The position numbers and the translations under genes were made by a program. The notes below the pieces were generated by a model. That model did no database searches. It was not told the origin of the DNA and saw nothing but the letters and a program-made list of their open reading frames with translations. Positions 16,136-23,744 of a stretch of DNA of 56,948 bases are shown in pieces. Positions within the stretch are counted from its first letter, which is position 1. Each line of letters starts with the position of its first letter. Origin of the DNA: Streptomyces mutabilis (lineage in GTDB: Bacteria > Actinomycetota > Actinomycetes > Streptomycetales > Streptomycetaceae). The stretch is from contig NZ_BMTT01000028.1 of the NCBI RefSeq assembly GCF_014649815.1, positions 1 through 56,948 of the forward strand. The letters are read 5' to 3'.

Positions 16136-17248
16136 GTGCACGACATCCTTCTCATCGCCGTCTACGCCTTCACCGGCGCCGCCGCCACCGGTCTGGTCGG
16201 CGCGGGCGTGCTGCGGCTGATCCGGCGGCGTTCGCTGACGGCGTCGCTCGCCGTGGTGGCGGCCGTAGCCGTACTCGCGATGCTCGCGGGCACCCTCGTG
16301 GTCGCCTGGGCGATGTTCCTGTCCCCGCACGACCTGTCCGTCGTGACTACCGTCGTGGCGATGGCCGCCGTCGTCTCCCTGGCCACCGCGCTGCTGCTGG
16401 GCCGCTGGGTGGTCGCCCGGAGCCGTGAACTCGCCGTGGCGGCGCGCTCGTTCGGCGACAGCGGCGACTATGCGGCCCCCGCCACACCGGCGACCGCCGA
16501 ACTCGACGCGCTCAGCCGGGAACTGGCGGCCACGAGCGCCCGGCTCACCGAGTCCCGTGAACGGGAGCGAGCCCTGGAGACCTCCCGGCGCGAACTCGTC
16601 GCCTGGATCTCGCACGACCTGCGTACCCCGCTGGCCGGTCTGCGCGCCATGTCCGAGGCCCTGGAGGACGGCGTCGCCGCGGACCCCGACCGCTATCTGC
16701 GGCAGATCCGCACCGAGGTGGAACGCCTCAACGACATGGTCGGTGACCTCTTCGAACTCTCCCGCATCCAGGCCGGCGCCCTCCTCCTCGCCCCGTCCCG
16801 GATCTCCCTCTACGACCTGGTGGGCGACGCCCTCGCGGGTGCGGACCCGCTCGCCCGCGAGCACGGTGTGCGGCTGGTCGGCGACGCCGTGGCCGCCGTA
16901 CCGGTAGAGGTGGACGGCAAGGAGATGAGCCGGGTCCTCGGCAACCTCCTCGTCAACGCGATCCGCCGCACCCCCGCCGACGGCACGGTCGCGGTCGCCG
17001 CCGAGCGCTCGTCCGAGGGCGTGGTGGTCTCGGTGACCGACGGCTGCGGCGGCATCCCGGAGGAGGACCTGCCGCGCGTCTTCGACACCGGCTGGCGCGG
17101 CACCCACGCCCGTACGCCCCCGGCCGGCGCGGGCCTGGGCCTGGCCATCGTGCGCGGCATCGTCGAGGCCCACCGCGGCCGCGCCACGGTCCGCAACATA
17201 CCGGGCGGCTGCCGCTTCGAGGTCCTTCTGCCGTCGGCGGAGCGGTGA
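16136..17248 (+). CDS. Sensor histidine kinase
   Basis: A 370-residue membrane kinase and partner of the preceding regulator. The N-terminal 90 residues form three hydrophobic segments (ILLIAVYAFTGAAATGLVGA, ASLAVVAAVAVLAMLAGTLV, VVTTVVAMAAVVSLATALLL) with very short outside loops. The signal is therefore probably sensed within the membrane. A linker with a HAMP-like character leads to the dimerisation domain with phospho-acceptor His160 in WISHDLRTPLAGLRA. The ATPase domain has the N box NLLVNAIRR, the G1 box TDGCGGIPEEDL and the G2 box GAGLGLAIVRGI. It starts with GTG one base after the regulator stop. Its linked DM13 gene is the likely target. Confidence 0.92.
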   Translation: MHDILLIAVYAFTGAAATGLVGAGVLRLIRRRSLTASLAVVAAVAVLAMLAGTLVVAWAMFLSPHDLSVVTTVVAMAAVVSLATALLLGRWVVARSRELAVAARSFGDSGDYAAPATPATAELDALSRELAATSARLTESRERERALETSRRELVAWISHDLRTPLAGLRAMSEALEDGVAADPDRYLRQIRTEVERLNDMVGDLFELSRIQAGALLLAPSRISLYDLVGDALAGADPLAREHGVRLVGDAVAAVPVEVDGKEMSRVLGNLLVNAIRRTPADGTVAVAAERSSEGVVVSVTDGCGGIPEEDLPRVFDTGWRGTHARTPPAGAGLGLAIVRGIVEAHRGRATVRNIPGGCRFEVLLPSAER

Positions 17249-17680
17249 GGCCCAGAGGCCTGGCGGCCCAGCTCCGCCGGCGCGAACCGCCGCATGCCCT
17301 CGGCGACCCCGACGTGCGGCCGCCGCCCCGTCCCGTTCCGCAGTCGTGCGCAGCCGACGGTGATGCGGCGTACGTCGCCCATCCGGTACTCGCCCCGTTT
17401 CGCGGGCGCGCGCAGCCTTGCTCTCCGTGGACGAGCATCGACCCGGCGCGCACGAGCCGTCGGACGCTCGCCTAGGCATGGCGGCCCTCGTCGCCGGGAC
17501 TGTCGCGGACGTCGAAGCAGACGGCCTCGTGCCCGTGCTCCCGCGGGGTGTTCCGACGGCGTGCCGCCGGGCGGGTGGGGATACAGTCGGCCGGACTGAT
17601 GGGACGGCAGCTTGCTGGTGCCCTTGCGCCGTTCATCCGGCCGAAGCAGTGAGGGCCGCCGAGTGCTCGGCGCGGCGCGT
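17249..17680. other. Intergenic region, no supported gene
   Basis: About 430 bases; only Arg/Pro-rich shadow frames. No hairpin strong enough to call a terminator. Confidence 0.4.
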
Positions 17681-18246
17681 CTACGGGTCGGTGGTCCGGG
17701 TGACCCAGGCGACGTGGCCGTCGGGCCGTACGAGGACCTCAGCCGCGTCGCGCAGGTCGGGGTGATCGTCGTGCGCGGTGACCAGTGCGGTGGTCACACG
17801 CGTCCTGTGTTCGCGGTCGGTGTTCGTTGCCGTGCCGGGCGCGGGTGCCAGGTCGTAGTGGACGAACCGGGCCGTGTGCAGAAGGTCGTAGACCCGGGTG
17901 ACGGGCGAGTCCGCGGCCGTCAGCGTGATGTCCGGCATCCAGTGTCCCACCAGCGGATCGGCGTCCAGGGCCCGTGGGCCGGTAGGCGGTGCCCAGCGCG
18001 GAGACCCGGGCGGCGAGCGTGCGATTGACCTCGTCCTGGCCCAGGAGCTCGTCCATCAGGGCGCGCGGGGCGGTGGCGGGGCGTCGGTACCGGGGGACGA
18101 GGGCGAGTGCCATGAGCAGGGTCTGGATCTCCGCGTTCTCCGTGACTTGCGCCACCGGGCGGTGCTCGGCCTCGTAGCTGTCCAGCAGGCCCGGTGGTGC
18201 CCAGCCCTCGATATCGGCGGCCAGCTTCCAGCCGAGGTTCGACGTC
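17681..18246 (-). pseudogene. FAD-dependent aromatic monooxygenase, C-terminal remnant
   Basis: Minus-strand frames recall the C-terminal part of a flavin aromatic hydroxylase. The order is NLGWKLAADIEGWAPPGLLD and SYEAEHRPVAQVTENAEIQT, then LLMALALVPRYRRP, a frame change near 17,970, DADPLVGHWMPDITLTAADS, and the thioredoxin-like C-terminal tail ending VRPDGHVAWVTRTTD. The FAD-binding N-terminal half is missing, and there are at least two frame changes. It cannot be active. No mobile element is visible at the truncation point. Confidence 0.75.
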
Positions 18247-18716
18247 GTCCTTCACGGGAGTCACCCTTTCTCGCCCACGCCATCAGTGACCGGGCGCCCA
18301 CCCCGTCGATGCTGGTCACCCCGCCCCCTCATGTGTCGACGCGTGCGGGCCCCGAGGTCGGGAGCCGTTCTCGCGCAGCCACGTTGTGCAGACCTGCCGC
18401 CCGCGGGTGGTCCGGCCTTGCGCCGGACCGGACGGCGGTCGGTCCTCTGATCAGCGTCTTGACGGCACCCCTCGAGCCCGGTGACGCCACCCCCCGAGGT
18501 CATCCGATCGACAGGGGGCAACAGTCATGCCGGGCCCGGAGGCCGGCGGCCCTCTTGCAGGACCGCGAAGAAGATTCGGGGGAGACCGTGGCCCCGCCCC
18601 CTCCGCCGCGTGCCGCAGCCCGCATCAACCAGTGCCCAGCGCTGCGCGCCCCCGGAAGTTCCTGCGATGAGTTTCCAGCGGTTGCGCGGTCTACCCGTCG
18701 AGGAAGGGAGCGCACC
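18247..18716. other. Intergenic region, no supported gene
   Basis: About 470 bases between the monooxygenase remnant and the DHFR-family gene. No frame with family resemblance was found; the DHFR-family promoter must lie here. Confidence 0.4.
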
Positions 18717-19322
18717 ATGCGCAAGATCATCGTTTGCACGTTCCTGACGCTGGACGGCGTCATGCAGGCACCGGGCGGTCCGGACGAGGACGCGGAGAGC
18801 GGCTTCGAGCACGGCGGCTGGCAGAAGCCGGTGGACGACGACGAGGTCGGCACGGCCATCGCCGGCTGGTACGAGAACGCCGACGCGATGCTGCTCGGAC
18901 GCAAGACGTACGACATCTTCGCGTCGTACTGGCCGACCGCCGATCCCGGCAACCCGTTCACCCGTCGGATGAACAGCATGCACAAGTACGTGGCGTCCCG
19001 GACCCTCACGTCCGTCGAGTGGCGGAACTCCACGCTGCTGGAGGGCGACGTCGCCGACGCCGTACGCGAACTGAAGGCGGCCGACGGCGGCGACATCAAC
19101 GTCGTCGGCAGCGGCGACCTCGCCCAGACCCTCATGCGGCACGGCCTCGTGGACGAGTTCCGGCTGACCATCCATCCGGTGATCATCGGTACCGGCAAGC
19201 GGCTGTTCGCCGGCGGAACGATCCCCACTGCGCTGGAGCCGGTCAACGTCTCGACGACGAAGGGCGGCACCGTCGTAGGCGTGTACCGGCCGAACGGCAA
19301 GCCGAGCTACGACAGCTACTGA
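18717..19322 (+). CDS. Dihydrofolate-reductase-fold (RibD C-terminal-like) protein
   Basis: A 201-residue RibD_C/YwjB-type protein of the dihydrofolate-reductase family. Visible features are the first strand MRKIIVCTFLTLDGVMQAPG, the NADPH-site segments AMLLGRKTYDIFASYWP and ADGGDINVVGSGDLAQTLM, and the late DEFRLTIHPVIIGTGKRLFA. These proteins reduce an unknown small substrate with NADPH and are rarely true DHFRs. ATG 18717 has the ribosome site GAGGAAGGGAG. The gene is monocistronic and complete. A GC-rich hairpin (19349-19373) follows the stop. Confidence 0.88.
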   Translation: MRKIIVCTFLTLDGVMQAPGGPDEDAESGFEHGGWQKPVDDDEVGTAIAGWYENADAMLLGRKTYDIFASYWPTADPGNPFTRRMNSMHKYVASRTLTSVEWRNSTLLEGDVADAVRELKAADGGDINVVGSGDLAQTLMRHGLVDEFRLTIHPVIIGTGKRLFAGGTIPTALEPVNVSTTKGGTVVGVYRPNGKPSYDSY

Positions 19323-19348
19323 AGGGCGCGGGTGCGGCGCTCACGCCC

Positions 19349-19373
19349 GCCGCCGGACCGTCGCGCCGGCGGC
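19349..19373 (+). terminator. Hairpin after the DHFR-family gene
   Basis: Perfect 8-bp stem GCCGCCGG/CCGGCGGC with a 9-base loop, 26 bases after the stop codon. Confidence 0.5.
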
Positions 19374-19426
19374 CGAGCGTCGAGGGCCGGCCTCCGGTAG
19401 CACCCATTCCGGGAATCCACGACTTC

Positions 19427-19451
19427 CTGAATTCAGTCAGCCATGTACTAT
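19427..19451 (+). promoter_or_regulatory. Palindromic operator and -10 of the ArsR/efflux operon
   Basis: A perfect 10-base palindrome CTGAATTCAG (19427-19436) lies between a weak -35 region and a -10-like TACTAT (19446-19451) that directly precedes the regulator gene. Its position fits autorepression by the ArsR-family regulator. Confidence 0.45.
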
Positions 19452-19452
19452 C

Positions 19453-19794
19453 GTGTCCGTGCTGATCGCTGCCCCCGACATCGAAATGCTGACCCGATTC
19501 GGCCGAGCCCTCGCCGACCCGATCCGCTGCCGGATCCTGCTCGCCCTGCGCGAGGCTCCCGCCTACCCGGCCGACCTCGCCGATGCGCTCGACATCTCCC
19601 GTACGCGACTGTCGAACCACCTGGCGTGCCTGCGTGACTGCGGCTTGGTCGTCACCGTGCCCGACGGGCGCCGCACCCGCTACGAACTCGCCGACGAACG
19701 CCTCGGCCACGCCCTGGACGACCTGCGCACCGTTGTGGTGGCCGTCGAGACCGACCGCACCTGCCCGGACGCAGATGAGAGGGCGTGCTGCTGA
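19453..19794 (+). CDS. ArsR/SmtB-family metal-responsive repressor
   Basis: A 113-residue winged-helix repressor. Recognition comes from TRFGRALADPIRCRILLALR, the helix-turn-helix LADALDISRTRLSNHLACLR with a Cys in the recognition helix, and the wing CGLVVTVPDGRRTRYELAD. Further Cys residues lie at ETDRTCPDADERACC. This Cys layout resembles the CmtR group of cadmium/lead sensors. GTG 19453 is the longest start. Because TACTAT ends only one base upstream, the true start may be the GTG at 19459 on a leaderless transcript. The stop overlaps the start of the efflux gene, so the two are coupled. It probably represses the operon until metal binds. Confidence 0.85.
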   Translation: MSVLIAAPDIEMLTRFGRALADPIRCRILLALREAPAYPADLADALDISRTRLSNHLACLRDCGLVVTVPDGRRTRYELADERLGHALDDLRTVVVAVETDRTCPDADERACC

Positions 19795-20513
19795 TGGCTG
19801 CCGGGACACCGATATCCCTCGCGCCGTCACCGGCCCGGCGCGAGGCTCTCGCCAGGCGCATACGCTTGCTGGTCGCCGCCACCATCTCCTACAACCTCAT
19901 CGAGGCCATCGTCGCGATCACCGCCGGGACGATCGCCTCCTCGACTGCCCTGATCGGCTTCGGTCTCGACTCGGTCATCGAAATCTCCTCCGCGGCCGCG
20001 GTCGCATGGCAGTTCTCCGCCCGCGAGCAGACCGAGCGCGAGACCCGGGAGAAGACCACCCTGCGGATCATCTCCGTTTCGTTCCTCGCCCTCGCTGCCT
20101 ACGTCACCTTTGACGCCGTCCGGGCGCTCACCGGCACAGCCGAGGCAGAACGCTCCCTGCTCGGCGTCGCCATCGCCGCCCTGTCGCTGGCGGTCATGCC
20201 GCTTCTGTCCACCGCGCAGCGCAAGGCCGGTCGTGAACTCGGCTCGGCCTCCGCGGTCGCCGACTCCAAGCAGACCCTCCTGTGCACGTACCTGTCCGCC
20301 GTGCTACTGGTCGGCCTGGGCCTCAACGCCGCCCTGGGCTGGTCATGGGCCGACCCCGTCGCCGCCCTCGCCATCGCCGCCATCGCCGTCAAGGAAGGCC
20401 GCGATGCCTGGCAGGGCAAGGGCTGCTGCGCTCCGGCGGTGGCGACGGCCACCGGCGACACCGGGGCAGAAACGTGCGGTAGCTGCCGTCCGGGCTGCGC
20501 CTGCTGCGACTGA
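19785..20513 (+). CDS. Cation diffusion facilitator-like efflux protein with Cys-rich tail
   Basis: A 242-residue membrane protein resembling cation diffusion facilitators. It has about five to six hydrophobic helices, including LLVAATISYNLIEAIVAITA, STALIGFGLDSVIEISSAAA (the GxxxDSxxE site where metal-binding Asp usually sits), SVSFLALAAYVTFDAVRALT and SAVLLVGLGLNAALGWSWAD (second site). The C-terminal cytoplasmic domain of classical members is replaced by a short tail with two CC pairs and four further Cys (GKGCCAPAV then CGSCRPGCACCD), probably a metal-binding tail. It starts with GTG 19785 (or ATG 19794) overlapping the ArsR stop. It probably exports a thiophilic metal; the metal is not determined. 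Confidence 0.85.
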   Translation: MLLMAAGTPISLAPSPARREALARRIRLLVAATISYNLIEAIVAITAGTIASSTALIGFGLDSVIEISSAAAVAWQFSAREQTERETREKTTLRIISVSFLALAAYVTFDAVRALTGTAEAERSLLGVAIAALSLAVMPLLSTAQRKAGRELGSASAVADSKQTLLCTYLSAVLLVGLGLNAALGWSWADPVAALAIAAIAVKEGRDAWQGKGCCAPAVATATGDTGAETCGSCRPGCACCD

Positions 20514-20712
20514 CCGTTCACTGTGTGGAGCGTCCCCAGCGGTACGCCGAGGCCGCAGGCCAGGCGCCGCTCCTCCCGCCCGGCGAACGGTGCCGCTGCC
20601 ACTGGTCAACGCCGGCCCTCAAAAGGCAAGCACCCTTGCAGTACGAGAGCACCGAATCCGTTGTGCGAAGCGACATTTCGTGCCCTCTCCCACAGGCCCA
20701 TACGGTCGGATC

Positions 20713-22167
20713 ATGGACTGGAATTTCCCGACGGCCGAACAACTCACCGCTGCCCTGCGAGCTGGTGAAGTGACTTCGGCGGAACTGACCGACGAGGCGA
20801 TCGCCCGTATCGAACGGGACGACGATGCGATCAACGCGATCTGTGTGCCGGACTTCGACCGTGCACGGGCCGCCGCGCACGGTGCCGACCGGGCGCGCGC
20901 CCGAGGTGAGGACCGGCCGCTGCTGGGCATTCCGGTGACGGTCAAGGAGTCGTACGACATCGCTGGGCTGCCCACGACCTGGGGTATGCCGCCGCAGCAC
21001 CGGACCTTCGTGCCGACCGAGGACGCGGTGCAGGTGTCGTGGCTCAAGGCCGCCGGCGCGGTGGTGCTCGGCAAGACCAACGTGCCCGTGGGGTTGCAGG
21101 ACGTGCAGACCTTCAACGAGATCTACGGCACCACCAACAACCCGTGGAATCACCGTCGTACGTCGGGCGGATCCTCCGGCGGCTCGGCGGCGGCCCTGGC
21201 GTCCGGGTTCGGCGCGCTGTCCATCGGCTCCGACCTAGCCGGTTCGTTGCGCACCCCCGCGCACTTCTGCGGCATTTACGCGCACAAGCCGACGCTCGGG
21301 CTGGCGGCGAGCCGCGGCATGGTCCCGCCGCCGGGGCCGGCCCTGCCGGTCGAGCACGACCTTGCCGTCGTCGGTCCGATGGCGCGCAGCGCTCGCGACC
21401 TCACCCTCCTGCTCGACGTCATGGCCGGACCGGACCCGCTGACGCTGGGCATGGCGTACCACCTGAGCCTGCCACCCGCGCGCCACGAACGGCTCTGTGA
21501 CTTCCGGGTCCTGATCCTCGACGAGCATCCGCTCATTCCGACCGGATCCGCTGTCCGGGCTGGCGTGGGCCGGGTGGCCGACGCGCTCGTCGCCGGCGGT
21601 GCCCGCGTCGAGCGGGACAGTCCGCTGCTGCCCGACCTGACCGAAGCCGCGGTGCTCTACACGAAGTTCCTGTTCTCGGGCTCCGTCGCACGCTTTCCCA
21701 TCGAATCGTACGAGCAGCTGCAGGCCCGTGCCGCCGAATTGAGCGCAGACGACGAGAGCCTCGATGCGGCGCGGCTGCGCGGCATGGTGTTCAGCCACCG
21801 CGACTGGATCGAGGCGAACAGCTTGCGCGAGCTCCACCGCCATGGCTGGCGGCGGTTCTTCGCCGAGTTCGACGCCGTGGTGTGTCCCATCACGCCCACT
21901 CCCGCCTTCCCGCACGACCAGAACCCCGACCTGATGAAACGTCGGATCGACATCGACGGCGTCGACTGTCCGTACTTCGACCAGCTCGTCTGGGCGGGTC
22001 TGGCCACCCTGCCCGGTCTGCCCGCCACCGCTGTACCAACGGGCCGGTCGCCTGAGGGTCTGCCGGTGGGAGTGCAGCTCATCGGTCCGATGCTCGAGGA
22101 CCGCACCCCGCTGCGGCTGGCCGAATTGCTCGAGCAGGAGATCGGCGGCTTCCAGGCACCGAAGTAG
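20713..22167 (+). CDS. Amidase signature family hydrolase
   Basis: A 484-residue amidase. The Ser-cisSer-Lys triad is visible: Lys in PVTVKESYDI (about residue 79), and the serines of the Gly/Ser-rich signature RRTSGGSSGGSAAALASGFG, followed by the cis-Ser loop of GALSIGSDLAGSLRTPAHFC. The C-terminal part has DAVVCPITPTPAFPHDQNPD and LPGLPATAVPTGRSPEGLPV. It would hydrolyse a carboxamide; substrate unknown. ATG 20713 is the natural domain start but no good ribosome site precedes it, so weak or leaderless translation is possible. The gene stands alone. Length normal and apparently intact. Confidence 0.9.
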   Translation: MDWNFPTAEQLTAALRAGEVTSAELTDEAIARIERDDDAINAICVPDFDRARAAAHGADRARARGEDRPLLGIPVTVKESYDIAGLPTTWGMPPQHRTFVPTEDAVQVSWLKAAGAVVLGKTNVPVGLQDVQTFNEIYGTTNNPWNHRRTSGGSSGGSAAALASGFGALSIGSDLAGSLRTPAHFCGIYAHKPTLGLAASRGMVPPPGPALPVEHDLAVVGPMARSARDLTLLLDVMAGPDPLTLGMAYHLSLPPARHERLCDFRVLILDEHPLIPTGSAVRAGVGRVADALVAGGARVERDSPLLPDLTEAAVLYTKFLFSGSVARFPIESYEQLQARAAELSADDESLDAARLRGMVFSHRDWIEANSLRELHRHGWRRFFAEFDAVVCPITPTPAFPHDQNPDLMKRRIDIDGVDCPYFDQLVWAGLATLPGLPATAVPTGRSPEGLPVGVQLIGPMLEDRTPLRLAELLEQEIGGFQAPK

Positions 22168-22617
22168 GGCGTACTGCTTGGGTGTCCGTCGACGGCGAGG
22201 CACGGACCACGAAGCGATCCTCGGTATGCGGAGTCGACCACTCCGAGCACAGCTTCTGGTGGTCGGTCCGTCTCGGGGTCGGCCGAGGGCGTGATCATCC
22301 GGTTCGTCCTGCCGATGCCGCCCCCTCTCGGTGCGCTCTGGCCGCGGTCGGGCACGATCACCGGTCTGACCGCGGCTATGAAGCCGATCCGCTCCTATGG
22401 CCGCGGTGTGCTGTCCGAGCGCCAGGTGGTGAGGCGAGGATGCCCCGGGAATGCGGCGCGGCCGGTGGCCCACAACAGGGTGAGCCAAGGGTCCGCGCCG
22501 CCCGGGAGCTTCTGGAAACAGACGGACGAGCACCCGCGAGCGCAGTGTGATCCTCTCCGGAACCTCGGTCCAGTCGCACATGACACCGCTCGGCGGAAGT
22601 CACCGCCGATGTCCGAG
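22168..22617. other. Intergenic region, no supported gene
   Basis: About 450 bases with no family-like frame. It lies between the amidase and the remnant of a LuxR-type regulator. Confidence 0.4.
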
Positions 22618-22635
22618 ACGGAGACCGCGCAGACG

Positions 22636-22765
22636 CCGATCCCGGCCGAACAGACGCTGAAGACACACGTGAGCCGCGTCCTGAGCGACCGAACTCGACC
22701 TCCGCGACGGTGCTCAGGCAGTCGTCTTCGCCTCGGATCAAGCCTGGTCACCCCAGGGAGTCAGA
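22636..22765 (+). pseudogene. LuxR-type response regulator, HTH remnant
   Basis: Frames on the plus strand recall the C-terminal helix-turn-helix of NarL/LuxR regulators. AEQTLKTHVSRVL occurs in one frame, ELDLRDGAQAVVFA in another and SSLVTPG in a third, in the expected order. At least two frameshifts separate them and the receiver domain is missing. Its place just upstream of an ABC exporter suggests it once regulated that operon, as such pairs commonly do. Confidence 0.55.
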
Positions 22766-22925
22766 CGAGCAGGACCGCATGCCTCGAGTGGCGTCAAGGG
22801 CGACCTGCCCGCCACCCCCTACCGGGGTAGCACCTCCAGCTTGGCTCCCGGGTATGACGCCCGGCGCGCAGCCGTCCCCGCACTGTGTAGCCCGTCGGAA
22901 CGAAAAGATCGCGAAAGGGCGGAAC

Positions 22926-23744
22926 ATGAGGCTACGCAAGGGCAAGCGGCAGACGGTGGACGAGCGGCCGACGGCCCCTGCCGCCACCCCCGGTCTCGCC
23001 GTCGAACTGCGCAATGTGCAGCGGCAGTACGGCCGTGGCACGGGTACGGTGCACGCCCTCGCGGGTGTCGACCTAGGCCTTCCTCGGGGTACGTTCACCG
23101 CGGTCATGGGCCCGTCCGGGTCCGGCAAGTCCACCTTCATGCAGTGTGCCGCCGGGCTCGACAGGCCCACCTCCGGGTCGGTGTTCCTGGGCGGTACGGA
23201 GATCACCGGTATGAGCGAGGACGAGCTCACCGAGCTGCGCCGCAGCCGCCTGGGCTTCGTCTTCCAGGCGTTCAACCTGCTGCCCTCACTCACCGTGGAG
23301 CAGAACGTACTGCTGCCGATGCGGCTGGCCGGGGAGCGCCAGGACCGCCGGCGGGCGACCGAGGTGCTCGCGCAGGTCGGGCTCGGCGACAAGGCGCGCC
23401 GCCGCCCCGGAGAGCTCTCCGGCGGCCAGCAGCAGCGCGTGGCCGTCGCCCGTGCCCTGGCCACCAGCCCGGACGTGATCTTCGCCGACGAGCCCACCGG
23501 CGCCCTCGACACCGGCACCGCGGCCGAGGTCCTCGGCCTGCTGCGGAACGCGGTGGACACCCTGGCCGCCACCGTCGTCATGGTCACCCACGACCCGGCC
23601 GCGGCAGCCTGGGCGGACCGTGTGCTGTTCCTCGCCGACGGCGCCTTCGCCGACCACGTCGAACGGGGTTCGGCTGAACAGATCGCGGCGCGGATGGCCC
23701 AGCTCACCTCCCGTACGGGCGCGATGGCAGGTGCGGTGGCATGA
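22926..23744 (+). CDS. ABC transporter ATP-binding protein (MacB/LolD type)
   Basis: A 272-residue ATPase. Walker A MGPSGSGKSTF (about residue 60), Q-loop GFVFQAFNLLPSLTVEQNVL, signature LSGGQQQRVAVARAL (about 164), Walker B DVIFADEPTGALDTGTAAEV and switch His in VVMVTHDP are all intact. The pattern belongs to the MacB/LolD branch that energises FtsX-like permeases. ATG 22926 follows GAAAGGGCGGAAC. The stop overlaps the permease start by four bases (ATGA), so the two genes form one operon. The likely role is export or release of a lipid, peptide or drug; the substrate is unknown. Confidence 0.93.
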   Translation: MRLRKGKRQTVDERPTAPAATPGLAVELRNVQRQYGRGTGTVHALAGVDLGLPRGTFTAVMGPSGSGKSTFMQCAAGLDRPTSGSVFLGGTEITGMSEDELTELRRSRLGFVFQAFNLLPSLTVEQNVLLPMRLAGERQDRRRATEVLAQVGLGDKARRRPGELSGGQQQRVAVARALATSPDVIFADEPTGALDTGTAAEVLGLLRNAVDTLAATVVMVTHDPAAAAWADRVLFLADGAFADHVERGSAEQIAARMAQLTSRTGAMAGAVA

